From NCBI GenBank assembly GCA_029204225.1, contig CM055107.1, positions 17,584,809 to 17,648,808 of the forward strand: a stretch of 64,000 bases of DNA, given 5' to 3'. A program made the translations under genes and the position numbers. Source of the DNA: Diphasiastrum complanatum (lineage: Eukaryota > Streptophyta > Lycopodiopsida > Lycopodiales > Lycopodiaceae). The notes beneath the pieces were generated by a model. The model worked only from the letters and a program-made list of their open reading frames with translations. It was not told where the DNA came from and searched no databases. Shown here piece by piece: positions 56,641-64,000 of the stretch (positions are counted from its first letter, which is position 1; each line of letters starts with the position of its first letter).

Positions 56641-57884
56641 GTCATGCCTTTCATGGGATTGAACCAGGTGCGTGCGCTTTCTTAAATTTGTTTTTAGTAT
56701 TTATGTTCCATGTTCCATACATAAAGCACATGTTTTGCCATTTTCCCCTTTTGTTTGAAAACAGGTCATCGACATGGCAACACATGAAATTACAGAGGCG
56801 GAAGAGGTACATTGTTTCCTTTTTGTTCGTTCGTGTAAATGCAATGTCCCAAAAAATATATGCACAGCTTTTTTGCTTTCTATTCTGTGACAACGATTAA
56901 TATTCTCAAATTCTTTGATAGCTATTTCGGAAACTGAAAGAGGAAACAAGAACATCACAACTTGTGACCTCCGAGCAATTGGATGAGGTATGTATTTATC
57001 CCTCCACACGACAGATGTTTCTTTTGAATGCATGTGGGATTGAACTGAGCGAATACAAAAATGGCTTCCATAGCAACTACACAATGAGCACCTTTATTAC
57101 ATCACAAAAGCATGCTAGAGAAGCTTATGTGAATCAACATCATGGAGATCCTATAGAAGGTACAAACTTGTATTTCTTTTCTTTTTGTGAACATTTTGTT
57201 CATGGTGTTTGTTATTAACATTTTCATCTTATGAAAATATCATGATTTCCATGTTCTGGTTTCAGGATTTCTAAAGCATTTTTACAAGCTGTTTGCGATT
57301 TCAATTCCAAGCTCGATACAAACAAATCGAGCTGCTATTCAGCACTTCGAGCCCACTGTGACAAGGGATATTATGCAATCCGGAATTTGTACTTTGGGTA
57401 TAATATCGGATGACTCGTACATAATTAACTGCTATTCAAAATGATCTTGGCAGGCAGCTTGGGCACATCTCAGAAACAGGAGTGCGCCTCACTGATGGCC
57501 CAATCTCCATTGATACTGTGTTGAAAGTCCTCGAGAGAGAGATCCTTGACACACCAACCATTGCAGCGACCAATTCACAGGTTTGCAATTTGCAACAACT
57601 CTAAATTACGTTGCGTTATGCATGCAACTTATTGCACATATAAATATTCATTGCATACTGACAAATAGCAGCCCATGGATCTCCAAATTTCGCAACAAAC
57701 AACTCAACCACCATCTTCCAGCATCGAGGTATGCATGCAAAACTATAATCTATGTTCTTCAATTTCACACGAATCTTGTTCCACCATGAAGAACTTCATT
57801 ATGAAAAAGACATCTTTCTTGCAGGACGCCTCGCCTCCACCTTCAAAAAGGCCACGAACAAGCACATCACACTATACAAAATAG
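56634..57884 (+). CDS. Unrecognised spliced gene with basic C-terminus
   Basis: The likely exons are (?)-56667, 56765-56806, 56922-57159, 57266-about 57417, about 57455-57580, 57669-57728 and 57825-57884. Five boundaries have GT-AG and matching phases. Text includes THEITEAEE, LFRKLKEETRTSQLVTSEQL, LNACGIELSEYKNGF, HAREAYVNQHHGDPIEG, FLKHFYKLFAISIPSS, LTDGPISIDTVLKVLE and the end PPPSKRPRTSTS. That end resembles a nuclear localisation signal. The join at 57417-57455 would need a 37-nt intron, so a frameshift or wrong boundary is possible. Exon 1 start is unknown. Function unknown. Confidence 0.5.
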
Positions 57885-58590
57885 CATCACGTGTCGGCAA
57901 GTTGATTTAGATCGGACAAACTACCGACTTAAATAGGTGTGTGCACGAACACGCTCGCAAACCACCCAAGAAAATGCTTTTTTCCAAAACACATTCTAGT
58001 TTTTTTGATGCCTTTCATGTTGACATACTAAAAATTGTCAAAGATCGTTCAATTGCAAATAGATTAGAGAACTTTTATATCAAAATGTACAAATCTCAGA
58101 ACATGAAACTTTGCAACAACTTGGCTGGTCACCCTTCAAGCTCGCGCAAATATTGGTACCTAAAACGACGATCCTGCATATGACAAAACTTCAAAAAAAC
58201 ATTTTCTTGTAAATATTTAGTAGCTTCAATTCATGTTGCTCTTTGTCTGGCTTTACCACGTTTTTGTTATAAGCTGCACTTGGAATGGCATGTCAATCAA
58301 ATTCATTAATCATCCTAATTTTTGTTGCACTCGATGCTTCCAATGGCATGTTAATTAGATTCGTTACTCATTCTAGTTGACTCGCTTCTACTTTTGCGTT
58401 TCCGCGCCCTATGCTAGCGGGACAAAATTGCGTTGCTAGTTTGATTTGTTCTCTCACTTTAACCATCAGTTTGAGGGTGTAAGGAGGATGAGAACTTGAG
58501 AGTAGTTTAGTTCATAATGCTTTATAGGATTGGAATTGGATTGCTGTTTGGTCATGGCGTTGCAGCTTTGGTATTAAAATTAATCTTTCT
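57885..58590. other. Unassigned sequence
   Basis: The plus-strand frame at 57941-58183 (80 codons) has no known motif. The region 58255-58370 has a diverged repeat of GGAATGGCATGTCAATCAAATTC-like text (58283 and 58336). Confidence 0.3.
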
Positions 58591-58599
58591 ATAATGAAT

Positions 58600-59560
58600 G
58601 CTCATGTCAAACCCCTGTACCAATTCTGACCATTGAATCTTTCTTTCTTATCAAGTTGATTACAAAGATAGGGAATATTTCATGATCAGTTAGAATCTCA
58701 AGCTGTGAACCATACAAATAATGGTGCCAAGTTTTAAGTGCATGGATAATGGAGAATAGTTCTTTCTCATAGATACTAACTTTTTTTTGGGTGGATTCCA
58801 ACTCTTGACTTTTGAAGGCAATTTGCCTCCCATTTTGAATCAACATCGTACCTATTGCAAAGTCACTAGGATGTATGGGATGTATTTAATAAAAAATGGC
58901 AGATTAGGATCCACGACTCTTTAATATTAATGTAGTAATAATCCGCTTAAGAGTTTCAAAACTCTCTTGTAGACGGTTGCCACTTGGAATCCTTTCCCTT
59001 CCCCTTTAAAAGATCAATCATGGGTATTGTAACTACTATACATTCCATAACAAATTTTCTATAATATCTAGGTAAACCCAAAAAAGCTTGTAAATTGGTA
59101 AGTTTAGCTACAAGTAGTTTTTTTATCTCGTATGTAAAAACTCCCTTGGACTACAAGGGTGGAGAATGTTCATAAAAAAAAACAGCCTTCGCGGGGAGAA
59201 TGTTGTCTACGTCAAGGCTCCCACTTTTGGAAGCGATAGGTTTGTGAGAATTATTCCAAGGAGTCGTTGGCTGCAAGAAAAAGAGGCTTTTTGAAAGGCG
59301 CCGGTGCCAGCTAGCGAGTAGGTCTCTACAATATTAAGCTACAACCAGAGAGTTGTTTTCCATTAGCGTAGTGCTTATGCTCTTGCAACTTGAGATGTTT
59401 CAAATGTGGCCCTATTTTTCTTACTATAGACAAATATGTTGTTGAGAAAAACAATGACAATTTTATGAAAATAGTCTCAAAACATTGTTCATCAAGGCCA
59501 TGAAAGTCACTAGAGCATTGATAAACTGTAGTTGGTTTTCTCACCTACCTTCAAACTTTA
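58600..59560 (-). pseudogene. Ty3/gypsy RT and RNase H relic
   Basis: Read on the minus strand from 59560: a broken RT palm (text near ALMN, VLRLF and a damaged active-site region around 59440-59470), then LQAFLGLPRYYRKFV (RT thumb, about 59100-59055), then RNase H with TMLIQNGRQIAFKSQEL, YEKELFSIIHALKTWHHYL and EILTDHE (58846-58640). Order and spacing fit Ty3/gypsy pol. It is full of stops and no LTR is seen. Confidence 0.75.
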
Positions 59561-59735
59561 TTTTCTAGATCAATACAATAGCAATGCAAATATGATAGAG
59601 AAGTAGTTTCTCCTTTTATATCACGTGATAGTTCATTCCCAAGGGACGAATTCCTATTGTTACATGCTTCAAAGAAATCCTAATCATTAAACAAGCATTA
59701 ACCCTAATCTTTCCACAAATCAAATCTCTCTCTCA

Positions 59736-59765
59736 CTCACACACACACACACACACACACACACA
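59736..59765. repeat. (CA)n microsatellite
   Basis: About 15 CA units preceded by a short CT run. Confidence 0.9.
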
Positions 59766-59939
59766 ATGGAGAGAGCAAATCCAATAACCATCAAATAACA
59801 AGAACATCAAAATCCAAATAACATGAGATGTAGGAGCAAGGACATTCAACTACCAAAATGATACTCTCCACCTTTTGATTGAACATAAAAATGAGGTACA
59901 TTGAGCCACTACTTATAGTGGTTTAGGTTGTGTGCACGC

Positions 59940-59992
<53 letters not shown>

Positions 59993-60191
59993 TGGGCAAT
60001 GATAGACAAAACGGGTTTTGTCTATCCTCATTGGTTCACATTTGCCCTAAAATTTATTTGAAGGGCATTTGAAGTGCATTTAAAATGCTTGAAAATGAAC
60101 GTGCATTTAAAAATTTCTAGAGAAAACATGTGACTTTAGAAATTCATAGAAAGAGAAGTTTCTTGAAAGAGAAAGGTATGAGGCTTGCATC

Positions 60192-60225
<34 letters not shown>

Positions 60226-60294
60226 CTGTTTTTTATATTTTAGAGTTCTTTTAGGGTTTTTTGAGTTTCGGAGGAAAAAATAGCAATAATGTGA

Positions 60295-60346
<52 letters not shown>
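59940..60346. repeat. Three (GA)n microsatellites
   Basis: Pure GA runs occupy about 59940-59989, 60191-60222 and 60297-60346. Similar AGTTGAGAGAGAG text opens the last one here and the long tract at 37549, hinting at a common seed. Confidence 0.9.
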
Positions 60347-60349
<3 letters not shown>

Positions 60350-61001
60350 GCCTTTGGGGGAAAAGGTAAGTCAATTGCCACAACAGGGCTTTCCAAACAA
60401 AAAACCCCAAAAAATCACCTCATAGTACAATGAGCCAGCGATATAAAAAGTAATCTTTTCCTAGCTTGCCTGCCTATCCACCAAGTACAATTGTCATCAC
60501 TACGCCTTTTATGGTATGCATGCATGTGGAATAGAATGCCTATGTGCGTGTGTAGGGGCACAATACTCCCTTTATTATATGCCCCTTTCTTATGGTAAGT
60601 CTGTCAACTTTTGAGACGTGCTCTTTAACTTTGAGTAATCTCACGAACTTTCATTGATCACATGAAAGTTTGTATCGCCAGATCCACCAATTAAATAAAA
60701 GAAGTATAACTATCATACTCTTTCCAAGAAAATTGGCATCATCGAAAAGGACCTCAAAAGCCTTGCATTCAGTAATTTGCTTAGAAAGGACTCTCAAACC
60801 AAAGATTGAATTTACAACAAGCCCAACAAAGCATGTTGCTTTGATGAGCTTCTAGAATCTCTTCTCAAGCAATCAGCTTTCCACCAAAACAATTTAGTGT
60901 CAAGCTTCTCTGCAGTTGAGAACAATTCAAGAAGCTTAGTTGCCCTACCCCTTTTCCAAGTCACATACATCTTCTAGATCAGAGGCAGAAAAATTGCTGC
61001 T

Positions 61002-62493
61002 TTAAACTGCCAGTACTGTTAGACTAAAACCGACTTTTGGGGTGGTTGATTGGAGAGCTGTTGTATCAACTTGTGCCAACATGCCTACGGAAATAAAAGG
61101 AGTGGGTTCATGCTGCAACAATGTTTGAACTATTCCATGATTGTCCATCCTGGCTTTTACAGTTGTGAATGGATCCAGCTTGAAAGACCCTCCAAATGTG
61201 AATGTGCTAAGCTTCTTCTCCCACTTGTGATTAAGATGGCAGCCCCACGAAGCTCTTTGGTTGATAGTTTGGGAGCAATATGCATCAATACATTTGCCAC
61301 TCATAGGGTCAATTACTAAGGCTGCTGAGGCATCTTTTGTCAGAAATCCAAAACCTGGAATAACCACAAGTAAAACTCATGAAGAATACATGAATGATGA
61401 TTTTACATTTACCAAACTTTGGGGGATCACTTGCAACAGCACAAGTGATATTACTCAATATCTATTAGGATCATAGAAGAGGAAACTTGAAATGAACTAT
61501 TGATCTCTTGGAACCTTGGAAATACAAATTCCAAATTCATAAGTGCCTTGAATGTTCAAACTATAAGGTCCAATCTATTGCGACTCTCAGCTGCTTAGGG
61601 CAACAGAAAACTATGACCATTTAAGACAAATGTTTGTGGTAGTGCAATAACTTATTACTCCATAGATCAATGTAACAGTAACTCATCACTCTTGACATGA
61701 AATTGACAGAACAAAAAATGAAGGTTGAAGCTAAGATGATTTTGCAGTTTGACCACTCTCCAAACACGGTTGCAGTATAAAGATTGTGCAATCTTTGAAA
61801 ACCTCATACAATCCAAGTGGTTGCCTCTCAAGTCTTGGGAGGTAATCCGAGAATTTTATCAAAGACGATGGGGAACTGCACATGGAAAATATTCTCATAC
61901 CTTGAGCAGATTTTTAAATCAAGAAAATCATGAAAACACTCAAATGGGACCTTGGGGTTGAAGACTTTCAAAGAAAAAATACACCTTCCTCGACAGTGCT
62001 GAACAAGAAGCAAGATGCACTATTCATCACATCACTCCATGAATCACTGTATACCTGACCAAAAAGTAATATTTTCCACTTGTGCTATTGAAATTTAGCC
62101 AATCCATATTTCCTTCTAAAAAATGTCAATAGCTTCATAACGTGTCTAACCGGAATGTGCACGTGAAAATTCACATAGACCAAGTTCCTCACAAAGACAT
62201 ATTCTGGTTATTTCAGACCAGAAAGGGATCATACCTGCAGTTGATCCAGTGAGTCCATTCTTTTCTGTGTCATACATGAATGAGCCTCCAACATGCAAGC
62301 TTTCAGATCCTAAAGTAGCAGAACAATCAAAAGAAGGTTTGCTCTTTAACCCTTGTATGGTAGCAGTCACAGCAGCTAAGTCATTCTGGTACTGCACCTG
62401 AGCTTTTCCAACATTAGCTGCCCCTGGCATCGTTGTAGTCAAAGAAGCTTTTAGTCCCGGAGCCAGGTTCTCATATGTTGCAGAGGCAGTTAT
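61002..62493 (-). CDS. VDAC: Mitochondrial outer-membrane porin VDAC, last two coding exons
   Basis: Exons are 62493-62235 (starts ITASATYENLAPGLK, phase 0) and 61354-61002 (GFGFLTKDASAAL to stop). The GT-AG intron is 880 bp in phase 1. Together they encode about 202 residues, the C-terminal three quarters of a protein usually near 275. Typical text: APGLKASLTTTMPG, LGSESLHVGGSFMYDTE, FGGSFKLDPFTTVKARMDNHG, LLQHEP and TPKVGFSLTVLAV at the end. The family forms a 19-strand beta barrel that passes ATP, ADP and other metabolites through the outer mitochondrial membrane. The first roughly 75 residues were not found in the 1.5 kb upstream and are probably beyond the window. Frames are clean. Confidence 0.93.
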
Positions 62494-64000
62494 CTGTTAC
62501 GACAATAAATCCAAAAACAAAAGCTCAATGAAAAGCAGGCTGATGAAATTTAATGAGCTGCAACCAAAATATATATACCTAGGACATGTTATGCGAACTG
62601 GAGAATCCAACAAAAAACGCAAAAAGATTCCACCAAAACTTCACAGGGAATCTAGCACCTCAGAAGAAAACTTCGGCTGAAAGACCTCACAAACAAATGC
62701 TTCAGTGCATTTTTTATTCAAGAGTGAAGAATGGATGGAAAACACATTTCCTTGGAAATTTGATAATCTCTAAATCATTCACAGCCTTGATTATATCATC
62801 TGCCCATTATCTGTAAGAATATATTCTACAAACCTCAAGTTAGCTCAACTAAAGATGATGAATGCCTGAAATAGCCCCGATGGTGAGTCATAACATGATG
62901 CATTTTCGTGATTACAAATCAGGTGCTCTTTGAAAATCCATTCTATCTTGTCCAACAAAAATAATAGTCTAACACTGATGGTAAGTTGAACTTACTCCAG
63001 AACTTGAAAGTCTGCAATATTAAAGACTATTCTTTCATGTGTTCCAACAAATTTATAAAAACTTAATTTGACTTGCAGCTCTACATTTTAAAAACTTTTG
63101 TTTATTTTAGAGGGTGAAGACAACAAGCATGCATCTCGTCCGATCTTGTAAGTGTTGAAGTGATTTGCTTGAAAAGATGGTATTATTTTTTTCCTTTTTC
63201 CATAAGACAACTTAAAAAAGCAAATCTGACTCAAAAAAAAGATCTATATATGCCAAAAAGTGGGATTAATTAGAATATGAATCCAACAATGATATAATTG
63301 TTTGGCTTCCTCAGATAAGTGAGATCAGACCAAAGATGGAGACCTACACAACCAGCATCAATAGAAAATAGGCAAAATTGCAGCAGAAGAGGAAAGATCT
63401 AACAATCTTTATCACCTGTACAAAGGTATTTTATGCATATGCCCATAGAAGAATAAAAGACCATTCTCTAAAGGGCTGGGTGAAACCTAAGTGTCTTGCT
63501 GGAACAGATGCTAGAGCACGATATCATAATCATCCTCCTTGAAATGTGTTTACACTCCTAACTTCCTCCATGTTGCGATTCCGGTCTAGACAAGCTAAAA
63601 TTATCAACATTGACCACTGGCCTGTGCAATGAAATTGGTAAACCACCAAAACTGCTGCTACTCGAAAATACCAAGGGGAGCTGGAAAAAAGTCTCAAGAG
63701 CATGGATTGGATAAGCATTATAATCATGAAAACATACTGAAAAATCATTCACAATAGCCTACATTCTCAAGTACGGATCCTAAAAAACATTTTGTGATGA
63801 AATTCAAATGAATCCCTGTGTAATTTGCCCAGCGTAAAGAGTAGTACCTAAAAATCCCATCACTTTTGGCATTCATATTAGTGCTTTGCACTTATATATC
63901 ATATTTAAGAAACAATATGGCAAAAGCACAATAGCACTACCAAAACGAAAATAAGATCCACCCAGGATGAAAATTGCTCCTACACTTAAAGCACTTTTAC
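62494..64000. other. Probable VDAC intron (5' exons not seen)
   Basis: The sequence upstream of the 62493 acceptor (GTAACAG) shows no N-terminal VDAC coding text in any minus-strand frame, so it is most likely one long intron reaching the window edge. The minus-strand frames at 63530-63752 have no known motif. Confidence 0.45.

Larger units (their letters stand above)
59561..61001. other. Microsatellite-rich unassigned sequence
   Basis: No gene. It contains (CA)n at 59736-59765, and (GA)n at 59940-59989, 60191-60222 and 60297-60346. The right end should include the VDAC 3' UTR. Confidence 0.5.

Overview
This window is nuclear DNA from a land plant. Plant hallmarks are GT-AG spliced genes for an alpha-expansin, a mitochondrial porin (VDAC) and two copies of an At1g77540-type acetyltransferase, a telo-box in a 5' leader, and Ty1/copia elements primed by the initiator-Met tRNA (TGGTATCAGAGC). 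The TE load, a Helentron-like rolling-circle transposon with an endonuclease domain, and unknown spliced ORFs would fit a large seed-free plant genome such as a fern. That lineage call is a guess from texture, not from a diagnostic marker.

Layout. 1-2850: 3' part of a decayed Copia element (family A, minus). 2851-3453: an LTR of a second Copia family (B). 3553-14674: a Helentron-like element on the plus strand with two unknown ORFs, a frameshifted Rep, a PIF1-type helicase and an EEP endonuclease. It is cut in two by a full-length Copia-A2 element (9106-13678, 701-bp LTRs, TTTTA target duplication). 14675-15952: minisatellite and foldback hairpin. 16056-16612: acetyltransferase gene 1 (plus). 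17113-19327: small Copia relics. 19328-26125: a Ty3/gypsy-like gag split by Copia-C (19893-25229). 26126-30926: a Copia-B end (minus), a deleted Copia-D (plus) and another LTR-B (plus), giving an inverted LTR-B pair. 30927-31930: CACTA transposase relic. 32000-39600: mostly unassigned sequence with small tandem repeats and a long GA tract. 39680-40528: acetyltransferase gene 2 (minus). 41000-50508: two abutting Copia-A elements (minus). 52348-53453: expansin gene (minus). 54538-57884: an unknown TE-like ORF, a second Rep/PIF1 relic and an unrecognised spliced gene. 58600-59560: Ty3/gypsy RT/RNase H relic. 61002-62493: last two coding exons of VDAC (minus), whose 5' exons are not found here.

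The only clear host genes are the two acetyltransferase paralogues (tail-to-tail, same intron position, about 23 kb of TE-rich DNA between them), the expansin and VDAC. Everything else supportable is mobile DNA or its debris, much of it nested. The most interesting system is the Helentron-like element. Its HUH box and its endonuclease C-terminus are hidden by frameshifts, its Rep is fused directly to the Walker B half of the helicase by an internal deletion, and it carries two ORFs of unknown function.

All coordinates and translations were read by eye. No database search was run, so family calls rest on motif recognition.
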